Origin: an uncultured Eubacterium sp.
Lineage (GTDB): Bacteria; Bacillota; Clostridia; Lachnospirales; Lachnospiraceae
DNA: 64,000 nt
NCBI GenBank assembly: GCA_934322085.1
Contig: CAKRGF010000008.1
Span: 7,568 to 71,567, forward strand
Reading direction: 5' to 3'
How positions within the stretch are numbered: position 1 is the stretch's first letter; each line of letters begins with the position of its first letter. A program made the translations under genes and the position numbers. Positions 51,771 to 60,230 of the stretch are shown here, one piece after another. A model generated the notes under the pieces. It saw only the letters and a list, made by a program, of their open reading frames with translations. It did not search any database and was not told where the DNA came from.

Positions 51771-53249
51771 ATGTATTACATTGGTGTTGATTTAGGAACA
51801 TCAGCAGTAAAACTGCTTTTAATGGAAGGAAACGGTAAAATCTGCAATATCGTTTCAAATGAATATCCATTATCTTTCCCTCAGCCGGGATGGTCTGAGC
51901 AGAAACCGGAAGACTGGTGGGATGCTGTCGTAGACGGTATCAAAAAACTGGTAGACGGTTTTGACGCTTCTGAAGTTGCCGGAATTAGTTTCGGTGGACA
52001 GATGCACGGTCTTGTTATTCTTGATGAGAATGATAACGTAATCCGCCCGGCCATTCTTTGGAACGATGGACGTACAACCAAACAGGTTGATTACTTAAAC
52101 AACGAAATCGGAAAAGAAAAACTTTCTGAGTATACCGCAAACATTGCATTTGCCGGATTTACTGCTCCGAAAATTCTCTGGGTAAAAGAAAATGAGCCGG
52201 AAAACTTTGCTAAAATTGCAAAGATTATGCTGCCAAAAGATTACATCGCATACAAAATGACAGGCGTTCACAGCTGTGATTACTCCGATGCATCCGGTAT
52301 GCTTCTCTTGGACGTAAAGAATAAATGCTGGTCTAAAGAAATGATGGAAATCTGTGACGTAAAAGAAGAACAGCTTCCAAAATTATTTGAAAGTTATGAA
52401 GTAACCGGTTCTCTTACCGAAGAAGCTGCTGCTGCCCTTGGTCTTACAACCAATTGTAAAATTGCTGCCGGTGCCGGTGATAACGCTGCTGCTGCAGTTG
52501 GTACCGGAACGGTTGGTGACGGTGGATGTAATATCTCACTTGGTACTTCCGGAACCATTTTCATTTCCAGCAAAGAATTTGGCGTAGACCGTTTCAACGC
52601 TCTTCATTCTTTCGACCACGCAGACGGAAACTTCCATTTGATGGGCTGCATGCTCAGTGCTGCTTCCTGTAACAAATGGTGGATGGATGAAATTATTGGA
52701 ACAAAAGACTATGGAAAAGAGCAGGAGCCAATTACCGACGATAAACTCGGCGAGAACAACGTTTATTATCTCCCATATCTGATGGGCGAGCGTTCTCCTC
52801 ATAACAACCCGGATGCCAGAGCACTCTTCATTGGTATGTCAATGGATACAACACGCGCTGACATGACACAGGCTGTTTTGGAAGGTGTTGCATTTGCTAT
52901 GCGTGACTGCTATGAAATTGCAAAAGACCTCGGCATTAACATTACTGAAACAAAAATCTGTGGCGGTGGCGCAAAGAGTCCTTTGTGGCGCAAAATCATG
53001 GCAAACGTATTAAACATCAACGTAAACATTATCGAGAGTGAAGAAGGTCCTGGTCTTGGCGGCGCTATGTTAGCTGCTGTTGCCTGTGGCGAATATGCAT
53101 CCGTTCAGGAAGCTGCTGACAAGATTGTAAAAGTTATCGGCACAGAAAAACCAGATCCGGCACTTGCTGCTAAATACGATAAGAAATACGCAAAATTCAA
53201 AGAAATCTATCCTACAGTAAAAGGACTGTATGATACACTGAAAGCTTAA
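51771..53249 (+). CDS. xylB: Xylulokinase
   Basis: 492 residues, FGGY carbohydrate kinase. YYIGVDLGTSAVKLLLM at the start for phosphate binding, ISFGGQMHGLVIL, which is the XylB-specific QMHGLV, ILWNDGRTTKQV, the catalytic Asp in GAGDNAAAAVGTG, and the C-terminal CGGGAKSPLWRKIMANVLNINV. Phosphorylates D-xylulose to xylulose-5-phosphate for the pentose phosphate or phosphoketolase route. AGGAGGT SD. It follows the isomerase gene and shares its biased codon use, hence co-expressed. No xylA lies in the window, so an unusual isomerase partner is indicated. Confidence 0.95.
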   Translation: MYYIGVDLGTSAVKLLLMEGNGKICNIVSNEYPLSFPQPGWSEQKPEDWWDAVVDGIKKLVDGFDASEVAGISFGGQMHGLVILDENDNVIRPAILWNDGRTTKQVDYLNNEIGKEKLSEYTANIAFAGFTAPKILWVKENEPENFAKIAKIMLPKDYIAYKMTGVHSCDYSDASGMLLLDVKNKCWSKEMMEICDVKEEQLPKLFESYEVTGSLTEEAAAALGLTTNCKIAAGAGDNAAAAVGTGTVGDGGCNISLGTSGTIFISSKEFGVDRFNALHSFDHADGNFHLMGCMLSAASCNKWWMDEIIGTKDYGKEQEPITDDKLGENNVYYLPYLMGERSPHNNPDARALFIGMSMDTTRADMTQAVLEGVAFAMRDCYEIAKDLGINITETKICGGGAKSPLWRKIMANVLNINVNIIESEEGPGLGGAMLAAVACGEYASVQEAADKIVKVIGTEKPDPALAAKYDKKYAKFKEIYPTVKGLYDTLKA

Positions 53250-53253
53250 TATT

Positions 53254-53697
53254 ATGAAGAAGAAATTATTATCACTTCTGTTTCTTGTAGCCACACTCGC
53301 CTTGACGGGTTGTGGCTACAAAAAACCGGAAGTTCATTCGATGCTTGGCATGAATATCAAATCCATCACAACTGTCTGCGGTACTGACTGCAGCATGGAT
53401 ACCATTGATACTTCATCCACAAGCGACCATGGTATGATAACCTACTACTACACCGATGTTGCCGGTGACAAAGGAATATCCGATGCTAAAACCTACTATA
53501 ATTATTTAAAGTCAGAAAAACACTGTATCAAAATTGATGACTTTGATGAGAAAAAAGGAAATTATTCCGCTTATTTCCAATTAAATGAAAAACAGGTTAA
53601 ATCGGGCTTTCTAATGAAAGTATCCTTTACGAAAAACAGTTACACCGTTTACATCGAGGACAACATATCATTAGAAAAGATTAACAAGAAAAAGTAA
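53254..53697 (+). CDS. Small secreted lipoprotein of unknown function
   Basis: 147 residues. Signal peptide with lipobox LALTGC at residues 15-20, so Cys20 should be lipidated. The mature part has no recognised domain; DAKTYYNYLKSEKHCIKIDDFDEKKGNYSAYFQL and SGFLMKVSFTKNSYTVYIED suggest a small alpha-beta fold. It begins four bases after the xylB stop with no clear SD, which suggests coupling, though it is more related in position to the downstream small membrane protein gene. I do not recognise the family. Confidence 0.75.
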   Translation: MKKKLLSLLFLVATLALTGCGYKKPEVHSMLGMNIKSITTVCGTDCSMDTIDTSSTSDHGMITYYYTDVAGDKGISDAKTYYNYLKSEKHCIKIDDFDEKKGNYSAYFQLNEKQVKSGFLMKVSFTKNSYTVYIEDNISLEKINKKK

Positions 53698-53712
53698 CAA
53701 GGAGGGCTTTTC

Positions 53713-53898
53713 ATGTCAGAAGAATATCGTTTCAAAGACCGTATTAAAGATATTATTAACGGCGATGTCGACTATGACAAACTGCGAAAGGCAGAAAAGC
53801 AGGGATGGATTGACCGGGCAGACACCGGATTCCAGCTCTTTCTCATCCTCTTCTTCCTTGGCTTTTTCATTGTCATGTTGATTAAATATTTTTTGTAG
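53713..53898 (+). CDS. Small membrane protein
   Basis: 61 residues. A charged N-terminal region (RFKDRIKDIINGDVDYDKLRKAEKQGW) followed by one hydrophobic helix at ~40-59 (FQLFLILFFLGFFIVMLIKYFL). AAGGAGGG SD well placed, 15 bp after the lipoprotein stop; the codon pattern and SD make it a real gene. Function unknown. Followed by the DUF951 gene. Confidence 0.7.
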   Translation: MSEEYRFKDRIKDIINGDVDYDKLRKAEKQGWIDRADTGFQLFLILFFLGFFIVMLIKYFL

Positions 53899-53938
53899 CA
53901 ATCCGAGGACAAATAATTTACAGAAAGGACAGATTACG

Positions 53939-54112
53939 ATGGATTTTTCAGTAGGACAAAAGATTAAAATGAAGAAACCTCATCCCTGCGGCGAAAATTG
54001 CTGGGAAATTTTACGGGTAGGTATGGATTTCCGCCTGCGCTGCACAAAATGCAGTCATCAGGTAATGGTACCACGAAAAACCGTCGAAAAAAGTTTTCGT
54101 GGATTTTTGTAA
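53939..54112 (+). CDS. DUF951 small zinc-ribbon-like protein
   Basis: 57 residues, too short for most gene finders. MDFSVGQKIKMKKPHPCGEN starts with the DUF951 signature VxxKKPHPCG; then WEILRVGMDFRLRCTKCSHQVMVPR with a CxxC pair and the C-terminal EKSFRGF. Cys17, Cys21, Cys35 and Cys38 could bind zinc. SD AGAAAGGAC. In many Firmicutes a DUF951 gene precedes rpsF, as here. Molecular role unknown, possibly nucleic-acid binding given the ribbon and the ribosomal context. Confidence 0.88.
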   Translation: MDFSVGQKIKMKKPHPCGENCWEILRVGMDFRLRCTKCSHQVMVPRKTVEKSFRGFL

Positions 54113-54119
54113 ATTTTTC

Positions 54120-54148
54120 TTGTAATCGCCTACCCTCTGTGTTATAAT
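54120..54148 (+). promoter_or_regulatory. Promoter of rpsF-ssb-rpsR
   Basis: TTGTAA (54120-54125), exactly 17 bp, TATAAT (54143-54148), in the gap between the DUF951 gene and rpsF. Confidence 0.75.
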
Positions 54149-54180
54149 TTAACTCCGTGATATTTAATCATATTCCTTGT

Positions 54181-54211
54181 TCTTCCTCTATGAAGTGTAT
54201 AGATTGGAAGA
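54181..54211 (+). promoter_or_regulatory. Leader hairpin of rpsF (possible autoregulatory site)
   Basis: TCTTCC and TCTAT pair with ATAGA and GGAAGA, with a two-base TT bulge and a seven-base loop, between promoter and SD. Many rpsF leaders bind the S6:S18 complex for feedback control. The conserved CCG loop of that motif was not placed with certainty here (a CCG occurs upstream at about 54155). Confidence 0.4.
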
Positions 54212-54241
54212 GCCAGAGACCAAAAGGAGGTGCAAGCAACT

Positions 54242-54529
54242 ATGAATAAGTATGAATTAGCTTTAGTTGTTAGTGCAAAAGTTGAAGACGAAGTAAGAAA
54301 TGCCACCGTCGAGAAGGCAAAAGAGTATATCACTTCTCTTGGCGGAACGATTACAAACGTCGATGAATGGGGCAAGAAAAAACTTGCTTATGAAATTCAG
54401 AAGATGGGTGAAGGCTTTTATTACTTTATTCAGTTCGACGCTGAGCCAAGTGCTCCGGCTGAATTGGAACAGAGACTTCGCATTATGGACAACGTGCTCA
54501 GATACTTATGCGTAAAACAGGAGGCATAA
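54242..54529 (+). CDS. rpsF: Ribosomal protein bS6
   Basis: 95 residues. MNKYELALVVSAKVEDE, EWGKKKLAYEIQKMGEGFYYFIQF and LRIMDNVLRYLCVK are the bS6 pattern. It binds 16S rRNA central domain together with S18. ATG at 54242 chosen because AAAGGAGGTG runs into an in-frame GTG at 54230 that has no spacing. First gene of rpsF-ssb-rpsR. Confidence 0.97.
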   Translation: MNKYELALVVSAKVEDEVRNATVEKAKEYITSLGGTITNVDEWGKKKLAYEIQKMGEGFYYFIQFDAEPSAPAELEQRLRIMDNVLRYLCVKQEA

Positions 54530-54547
54530 GATAAGGAGGAGTCTTCC

Positions 54548-54994
54548 ATGAATAAAGTAATTTTAATGGGTAATCTGACCCGCGACCCTGAGATTCGTTA
54601 TTCCCAGGGCGAGAATTCATTGGCTATTGCCAGATTTAGTATTGCAGTAAATCGTCGTTTTGCCCGTCAGGGTGATACCGATACCGATTTTTTTAACTGT
54701 ACAGCATTTGGCCGTCAGGCTGAATTTGTGGAAAAATATTTCCGCAAAGGTTCCCGTATGTTGATGACCGGTCGTGTTCAGAACGACAATTACACCAATA
54801 ACAACGGCGAAAAAGTATACAGTGTCCAGATTATTGCTGAAGAAATCGAATTTGCTGAGCGTAAAAGCACAGCGGATGCAAACGCAGCCCAGAGTGGAAA
54901 CTTTGGCGGCGGTGCTCCACAGCCAAACGCAGCAGCAAATGATGACTTTATGAACATTCCGGATGGTATCGAAGACGGACTGCCATTTAACTAG
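54548..54994 (+). CDS. ssb: Single-stranded DNA-binding protein
   Basis: 148 residues. OB-fold: MNKVILMGNLTRDPEIRYSQ, FSIAVNRRF, DFFNCTAFGRQAEFVEKYFRKGSRMLMTGRVQ. Gly/Ala/Asn-rich linker then the acidic tip DDFMNIPDGIEDGLPF, which matches the partner-binding tail DxxxPF. Coats ssDNA in replication and repair. GGAGGAG SD. Located between the two ribosomal protein genes as in other Firmicutes. Confidence 0.98.
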   Translation: MNKVILMGNLTRDPEIRYSQGENSLAIARFSIAVNRRFARQGDTDTDFFNCTAFGRQAEFVEKYFRKGSRMLMTGRVQNDNYTNNNGEKVYSVQIIAEEIEFAERKSTADANAAQSGNFGGGAPQPNAAANDDFMNIPDGIEDGLPFN

Positions 54995-55035
54995 GCTTAG
55001 CTCTTGATACAAGAATTTTATAGGAGGTTTTAACG

Positions 55036-55299
55036 ATGGCTTACAATAAAGACAGAGGCGATTCTCCAATGAGAAGAAGAGGCCCACGTAGAAGAAAAAA
55101 AGTTTGTGCATTCTGTTCTGACAAAGAGCATGATTACATTGATTACAAAGATGTTGCAAAACTGAAACGTTATATGTCTGAAAGAGGTAAAATTCTTCCT
55201 AGAAGAATTACCGGTACATGTGCAAAGCATCAGAGAGCTTTGACTGTAGCAATCAAACGTGCCCGTCACGTATCCTTGATGCCATATACATTGGACTAA
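55036..55299 (+). CDS. rpsR: Ribosomal protein bS18
   Basis: 87 residues. Basic N-terminus ([19 protein letters not shown]) with a CxxC pair, then [32 protein letters not shown], the bS18 signature with two more metal-type residues (C and H). Presence of the Cys set indicates the zinc-binding (C+) form of S18, as opposed to the Cys-less form used in zinc limitation. TAGGAGGT SD. Ends the operon at 55319-55356. Confidence 0.97.
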   Translation: MAYNKDRGDSPMRRRGPRRRKKVCAFCSDKEHDYIDYKDVAKLKRYMSERGKILPRRITGTCAKHQRALTVAIKRARHVSLMPYTLD

Positions 55300-55318
55300 T
55301 TGCATAGAATCTAAAAAG

Positions 55319-55356
55319 GAAGTGTTTGCCGATTTTCCGGCAAACACTTCTTTTTT
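55319..55356 (+). terminator. Terminator of rpsF-ssb-rpsR, shared with the convergent LRR gene
   Basis: Perfect 13-bp stem GAAGTGTTTGCCG / CGGCAAACACTTC with a six-base loop and a T-run (55351-55356). The convergent LRR gene stops at 55357. Confidence 0.93.
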
Positions 55357-56628
55357 CTAAAATGTATACAATTTTTCAATTCCTATACAATTAACATCCT
55401 TTTCATCAAAACGGAAATGATCTTCCGCCCATTTCTCATAAATATCTTTTGAACCTTGTGGCACATATACAGGATTAAAACATGGTATCGCTGCATATTG
55501 CCATCCGGGAACAATAGCATTAATCTGAGGCGGTGTCTTTGAATGAAAATACACTTTTGTACTTAAATTATGAAAGAAAATCCAATACGTTTCCAATGTT
55601 TTTACAGATTCCGGAATATCGACCCGCTCAAGTTCTGCACAGTTATCAGCCCCCGTCATTGTTGCATTCTCATTGAGTATTGTTACTTTCGACGAAATAG
55701 CTATTTTATTATTCTTAACCACCGCCGTAATCATCTCTCCGGTTGCTTTCTTATATACGCACTGTCCATCTTTTGCATATACCGGATTAGCAGTATCTAC
55801 CGTAATCTTCTTAATATTTTTACTATACAGCGCATATCTTTTCAAATCAATCACATGAGCCGGCAACACAAGTTTTTTCATTTTGCAGTCCCGCAATGCG
55901 TTCGTGTCAATTGAGCTTGTTTTGGAAGAAATCGTATATTTCTTCTTAGCCGGCAAAACCCAATACAACTGCTTTCCATCTTTTGATAACACCGCACCTT
56001 TTTCAACTTTATAAGTCTTATTGGATTTTGATAACTTCATTTCAGAAATTGCCGGACAGTCTGCAAACACCTCACGATCAAATTCCTGTAACTTTTTCGG
56101 AAGCGTCACCGATTTTAATTTTCTACATCCATAAAATGCAGAGCGCGGAATCTTCTTGACTCCGGAAGGAATTGTTACCTGCTTTAATGCACGCAGACCA
56201 CTAAAACAGCAATTTGTAAGTTCTTTAACTGTTTTTGGAATAATAAGTTTCTGTGTTTTTCTCAAGCTATACATGTAACCATCACAATCGTGCGCTTCTT
56301 CTACCCATATTCCAAAAATTGTTCTGTAAAACTCATTATCCTCACCCATATCTTCCGTCCAGCCAAGTTTCGTCACTTTTCGTCCTTTGATTTTGGAAGG
56401 AAATTTTAATGTCTTTGTACTTCCCTTTTTCGAATTGACTTTCACCTGATAAATCCAGGCTTCCTTTTTCTTGCTCGATGGATGTGCCTTAAATGTAAAG
56501 GCACCTTTTTTTACAGTAAGCGTCTTATACTCTTTCCAATTCGTAGCAGCCCTCGCCTTAGTTAAAGAGGTCTGAACACCAAGTACAAGGCAGCAAATAA
56601 ATGCAAACCCCATAACCATCTTTTTCAT
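55357..56628 (-). CDS. Secreted leucine-rich-repeat protein (BspA/LRR_5 type)
   Basis: 423 residues. Signal peptide ends near residue 27 (ARAATNWKEYK). Residues ~50-110 are Lys-rich. From ~125 on, LRR_5 repeats of the pattern xLIIPxxVKxLxxxCFSGLRALKQVTIP / SGVKKIPRSAFYGCRKLKSVTLP / AFYGCRKL..EFDREVFADCPAISEMKL, and further degenerate repeats to the C-terminus, ending in a short non-repeat part. Such proteins bind host or polymer surfaces and are abundant in gut Lachnospiraceae. Start ATG at 56626-56628 (GGAG upstream) is three codons after an in-frame GTG. No sortase motif, so wall association would depend on the basic segment. Confidence 0.85.
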   Translation of the reverse strand: MKKMVMGFAFICCLVLGVQTSLTKARAATNWKEYKTLTVKKGAFTFKAHPSSKKKEAWIYQVKVNSKKGSTKTLKFPSKIKGRKVTKLGWTEDMGEDNEFYRTIFGIWVEEAHDCDGYMYSLRKTQKLIIPKTVKELTNCCFSGLRALKQVTIPSGVKKIPRSAFYGCRKLKSVTLPKKLQEFDREVFADCPAISEMKLSKSNKTYKVEKGAVLSKDGKQLYWVLPAKKKYTISSKTSSIDTNALRDCKMKKLVLPAHVIDLKRYALYSKNIKKITVDTANPVYAKDGQCVYKKATGEMITAVVKNNKIAISSKVTILNENATMTGADNCAELERVDIPESVKTLETYWIFFHNLSTKVYFHSKTPPQINAIVPGWQYAAIPCFNPVYVPQGSKDIYEKWAEDHFRFDEKDVNCIGIEKLYTF

Positions 56629-56718
56629 TTTTACCACTCCTTTTTCTTATATTAGTTAGAGACTTGTTTCATCTCATTTATATAACGATTATAGGCGGTA
56701 AAATGTTGCAGTTTATAC

Positions 56719-57579
56719 CTATTTCTTTAATTTAATTTTTTCCACAATATATCCATACTCACTCTGTTCATCCTTTATAGCAAGAACTGTATATTTCTGA
56801 ACTTCCCCTTTGATATTGCTTGCCACATTCGTCAGATATGCTTCCACCGTAAGACGGTATTTGCCCTCTTCATACTCCGTAATCTTTTTCACTTTCATCT
56901 GATAATCTTTTCCCGGAATCCGCATGGAATTAAATACAATCGTATTCCCGGTCGGGCGGTACACATACCCCGGATAAGTTCCCGTATACGCAAATTTGTA
57001 TTTGTAATTGCTGCCAAAAATCTTTTTAATTTCTTTCTTGGCTTCCTTCTTCACTTTGGACATTGAATCGCCATACCGCAGTGTCTTATCCGAATGTTCC
57101 AAATTAAAAATTGCCATTGTCGTCACAAAAATCGTGTCAAATTTAAATCTATGGGAACCATTTGCATAAAATGATGCACTATATGCCAAAAATGGTTTCA
57201 GCCGTTGTGTCAAAGGTTTCATCTCTTTCTTCATCGTCTTCGTTACATCCGATGGAGTAAACGTATATGGCGTAGCTGTCGGTGCCGGCGTCGCTGTTGC
57301 CTTTGCTGCCGAATTATTTGAATCCTTTCCGGAATTTCCCGAATCCACAATCTTGTTCTGCTCTGTCGTCTGACTCTTATCAAACGATGGCATCGTAATT
57401 TTTCCTGTCCATATAAAATAGGTAAGCACTGCTGCAATGATAACAACAAAAACAGCAATCACACTTCCTATAAATGCCTTACTAGACAACATCCGCTGCA
57501 TCCATCCAATCCGATTTCCACAATAATAGCAGAATGTATCATTTTCCCTTAATTCTGTCCCACATTTCTTACAGTACAT
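56719..57579 (-). CDS. Zinc-ribbon membrane protein
   Basis: 286 residues. N-terminal zinc ribbon (YCKKCGTELRENDTFCYYCG) in the cytoplasm, one transmembrane helix at ~36-58 (FIGSVIAVFVVIIAAVLTYFIW), a Ser/Asn/Ala/Thr/Pro linker, and an external ~180-residue domain of unknown fold (KYKFAYTGTYPGYVYRPTGNTIVFNSMRIPGKDYQMKVK). Such zinc_ribbon_2 membrane proteins are common in Clostridia and lack assigned function. AGGAGGAC SD. Neighbours are the LRR gene and divergent gdpP. Confidence 0.75.
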   Translation of the reverse strand: MYCKKCGTELRENDTFCYYCGNRIGWMQRMLSSKAFIGSVIAVFVVIIAAVLTYFIWTGKITMPSFDKSQTTEQNKIVDSGNSGKDSNNSAAKATATPAPTATPYTFTPSDVTKTMKKEMKPLTQRLKPFLAYSASFYANGSHRFKFDTIFVTTMAIFNLEHSDKTLRYGDSMSKVKKEAKKEIKKIFGSNYKYKFAYTGTYPGYVYRPTGNTIVFNSMRIPGKDYQMKVKKITEYEEGKYRLTVEAYLTNVASNIKGEVQKYTVLAIKDEQSEYGYIVEKIKLKK

Positions 57580-57645
57580 GGTGTCCTCCTTTACTCGTTC
57601 TTTTGTTCTCTATTTTATCCTCATAATACATCTATCAAATAGGGT

Positions 57646-57674
57646 TTGTCAACATTTACAATCCGTGATATAAT
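57646..57674 (+). promoter_or_regulatory. Promoter of gdpP-rplI-dnaB
   Basis: TTGTCA (57646-57651), 17 bp, TATAAT (57669-57674), 53 bp before the gdpP start. Confidence 0.75.
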
Positions 57675-57727
57675 AATATTCTTGATATGATGAAATTTGG
57701 GAACATTTCCTGGGAGGAGGCAAAAAA

Positions 57728-59782
57728 TTGAGTCAGAATCGAATTAAAGGGACTTTGAAATCTTATTTGCGATGGCCGCTCTTATTAGGGCTTTTATTAA
57801 TCGCGATGAATGTTCATATTTATGTAATAAACCTGCGTGCCGGCATTATCATGAGTATTTACGTTTTATTTTACTTAATCATTGCCAGCGTCTTATACTT
57901 TTTCAAACGTGGTGCTGTACTGCGCGACTTAGTGGATTACTCGATGCGTTTTCACGTCACTGTTAATAAACTTGCAGCCGATTTAGACATCCCCATTTGT
58001 ATTTTAGACACAAATGGAGTCTGTGTGTGGGATAACAAAAATTTCCGCAGACAGTTTTCTGATAAATTGTCAAAAAACTACCATATAAATGATGCCATTC
58101 CGGCACTTACCAAAGAATATCTTCCAGAAGAAGACAAAGCAACAACAGAACTTCATTTCCACGTAGAAGAAACTTACTTTAAAGCAATTACACAATTGAT
58201 TTCACTGGAAAAAGCACCAGATGCACTTCATAATAATGCCGGTCAGGTGGGAATCGGTGATGCTTTGTATGTGATTTATATTTACGACGAAACCGAAATC
58301 GTACACTATATCCGAGAAAACTATGATCAGCGCGTGAATGTCGGATTGCTCTACATTGATAATTATGACGAATCCCTTGCAAATGTCGATGACGTGCGCC
58401 GCTCCCTGCTGGCTGCAATGGTCGACCGGAAAATCAACAAATACATGTTAAGCATTGATGCGATTACACGTAAAATCGAAAAGGATAAATACATTTTCCT
58501 CTTCCAGCACAAATATCTGTCAAAATTGCAGGCAGACAAGTTCTCCCTGCTTGATGATATCCGCTCGATTAATGTAGGAAATGACACTTCCATTACCATT
58601 AGTATGGGAATTGGAATTCAGGCAAACACCTACCGCAAACGACAGGAATATGCCCGCAGTGCAATCGATCTGGCACTTGCCCGCGGTGGTGACCAGGTTG
58701 TCATTAAGACAAAAGACAATTTACTTTATTATGGTGGAAAAAGTATTCAGCAGGAAAAAAATACACGTGTTAAGGCTCGCGTAAAGGCACAGGCTCTGCG
58801 TGATTCCATTATCAACGCTGATAAAGTTGTTATTATGGGACACCGTCTGCCGGATGTCGATGCAATCGGCAGTGCTATTGGTATTTACCGAATTGCACAG
58901 TCTCTGGAAAAACCAGCGAAAATCATTGTAAATCAGGTAACTTCTTCGCTGGCACCGCTTTTGAAATTATTTGAAAACAACAAAGATTATCCGGACGGCA
59001 CTTTTGTTACAAGCGAAAGTGCAAAGGAATTTATCGGAAACGGAAACGGCGTTTTACTTGTAGTTGTAGATGTAAACCGTCCATCCTATACCGACGCACC
59101 GGACTTGATTCCAATGGTCTCCTCTCTGGTAGTTATCGACCATCACAGACAGACTGGTGAATCCTTTGAAAACCCTACTCTCTCCTACGTTGAGCCATTT
59201 GCTTCCTCAGCCAGTGAGATGGTAGCAGAAATCTTACAGTATGCCGGTGAGGAAATCCGCGTAAAAGCAGTGGAAGCCGATGCCCTTTATTCCGGTATTA
59301 TGGTTGACACAAATAACTTTATGAACAAACCGGGCGTCCGTACTTTTGAGGCGGTCGCATTCCTGCGCCGTTCCGGAGCAGACATTATTCGTATCCGTAA
59401 AATGTTCCGCTCTGATATGGAGGAATATAAAGTCCGCGCCGAAGCAATCCAAAATACAGAAATCTTTATGGATTATTTTGCCATTGCTCCTTGTAATGCG
59501 GATAACTGTGAATCACCAACCATCGTTGGTGCTAAAATTGCTGATGACCTGCTTGATATCAAGGGCATCCGCGCTACTTTTGTATTAACTGCCTACGAAG
59601 GCAAAGTTTATATCAGTGCCCGTTCCATTGACGAGTTAAATGTTCAAGTCGTCATGGAAAAAATGGGCGGTGGCGGCCACATTACCAGTGCAGGTGCCCA
59701 GCTTGAGAACTGTACACTGGAAGAAGGCGCTGAACAAATCAGACAAATTTTAACTAAAATGAAAGAAGAAGGTGACATATAA
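57728..59782 (+). CDS. gdpP: Cyclic-di-AMP phosphodiesterase GdpP
   Basis: 684 residues. Two membrane helices (~15-35, ~38-56), a PAS-like domain (~80-165, DIPICILDTNGVCVW), a degenerate GGDEF domain (~190-325, ALARGGDQVVIKTKDN) and DHH/DHHA1. DHH catalytic motifs: VVIMGHRLPDVDAIGSAIG, VVVDVNRP, VVIDHHRQTG and VDTNNF; DHHA1: KMGGGGHITSAGA. Degrades c-di-AMP, so sets turgor and wall homeostasis. The start is TTG at 57728, with GGGAGGAGG eight bases upstream; no ATG fits. Followed by rplI with a TAATG overlap, the usual gdpP-rplI-dnaB order. Confidence 0.97.
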   Translation: MSQNRIKGTLKSYLRWPLLLGLLLIAMNVHIYVINLRAGIIMSIYVLFYLIIASVLYFFKRGAVLRDLVDYSMRFHVTVNKLAADLDIPICILDTNGVCVWDNKNFRRQFSDKLSKNYHINDAIPALTKEYLPEEDKATTELHFHVEETYFKAITQLISLEKAPDALHNNAGQVGIGDALYVIYIYDETEIVHYIRENYDQRVNVGLLYIDNYDESLANVDDVRRSLLAAMVDRKINKYMLSIDAITRKIEKDKYIFLFQHKYLSKLQADKFSLLDDIRSINVGNDTSITISMGIGIQANTYRKRQEYARSAIDLALARGGDQVVIKTKDNLLYYGGKSIQQEKNTRVKARVKAQALRDSIINADKVVIMGHRLPDVDAIGSAIGIYRIAQSLEKPAKIIVNQVTSSLAPLLKLFENNKDYPDGTFVTSESAKEFIGNGNGVLLVVVDVNRPSYTDAPDLIPMVSSLVVIDHHRQTGESFENPTLSYVEPFASSASEMVAEILQYAGEEIRVKAVEADALYSGIMVDTNNFMNKPGVRTFEAVAFLRRSGADIIRIRKMFRSDMEEYKVRAEAIQNTEIFMDYFAIAPCNADNCESPTIVGAKIADDLLDIKGIRATFVLTAYEGKVYISARSIDELNVQVVMEKMGGGGHITSAGAQLENCTLEEGAEQIRQILTKMKEEGDI

Positions 59783-60228
59783 TGAAAGTAATTTTACTTG
59801 AGGATGTGAAATCCGTTGGAAAAAAAGGTGAAGTTGTAACCGTAAAAGATGGATACGCTAAAAACTTTATTTTGAAGAAAAATCTCGGTGTTGAGGCAAC
59901 TTCAAAAAATTTAAATGACTTAAAACTTCAGAAACAAAATGACGAAAAGGTTGCTGCAGAAAACTTAGAAAAGGCACAGGAATTTGCCAAGGAACTGGAA
60001 ACAAAATCAGTTGAAGTTGCCATTAAGGCAGGCCAGGACGGACGTGTTTTTGGTTCTGTTTCCACCAAAGAAATTGCTACCGCTGCCAAAGAACAGCTTT
60101 CCTATGATTTGGACAAGAAAAAAATGCAGTTAAAGGAGCCAATTAAAAACATTGGAACCTATCATGTTCCAATTCGTCTGCACCCAAAAGTAACAGCCGA
60201 ACTTAAAGTAATTGTTAAAGGAAAATAA
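59782..60228 (+). CDS. rplI: Ribosomal protein bL9
   Basis: 148 residues. N-domain MKVILLEDVKSVGKKGEVVTVKDGYAKNFI with the bL9 signature, a long connecting helix, and a C-domain GRVFGSVSTKEIA and YHVPIRLHPKVTAELKVIV. Binds 23S rRNA. Overlaps the gdpP stop by one base, two bases before dnaB. Confidence 0.98.
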   Translation: MKVILLEDVKSVGKKGEVVTVKDGYAKNFILKKNLGVEATSKNLNDLKLQKQNDEKVAAENLEKAQEFAKELETKSVEVAIKAGQDGRVFGSVSTKEIATAAKEQLSYDLDKKKMQLKEPIKNIGTYHVPIRLHPKVTAELKVIVKGK

Positions 60229-60230
60229 TC

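Noticed and set aside
57728..59782. Active diguanylate cyclase activity of GdpP
   Set aside because: The GGDEF domain lacks the GGDEF/GGEEF signature, as is usual for GdpP; only the DHH/DHHA1 module is catalytic.
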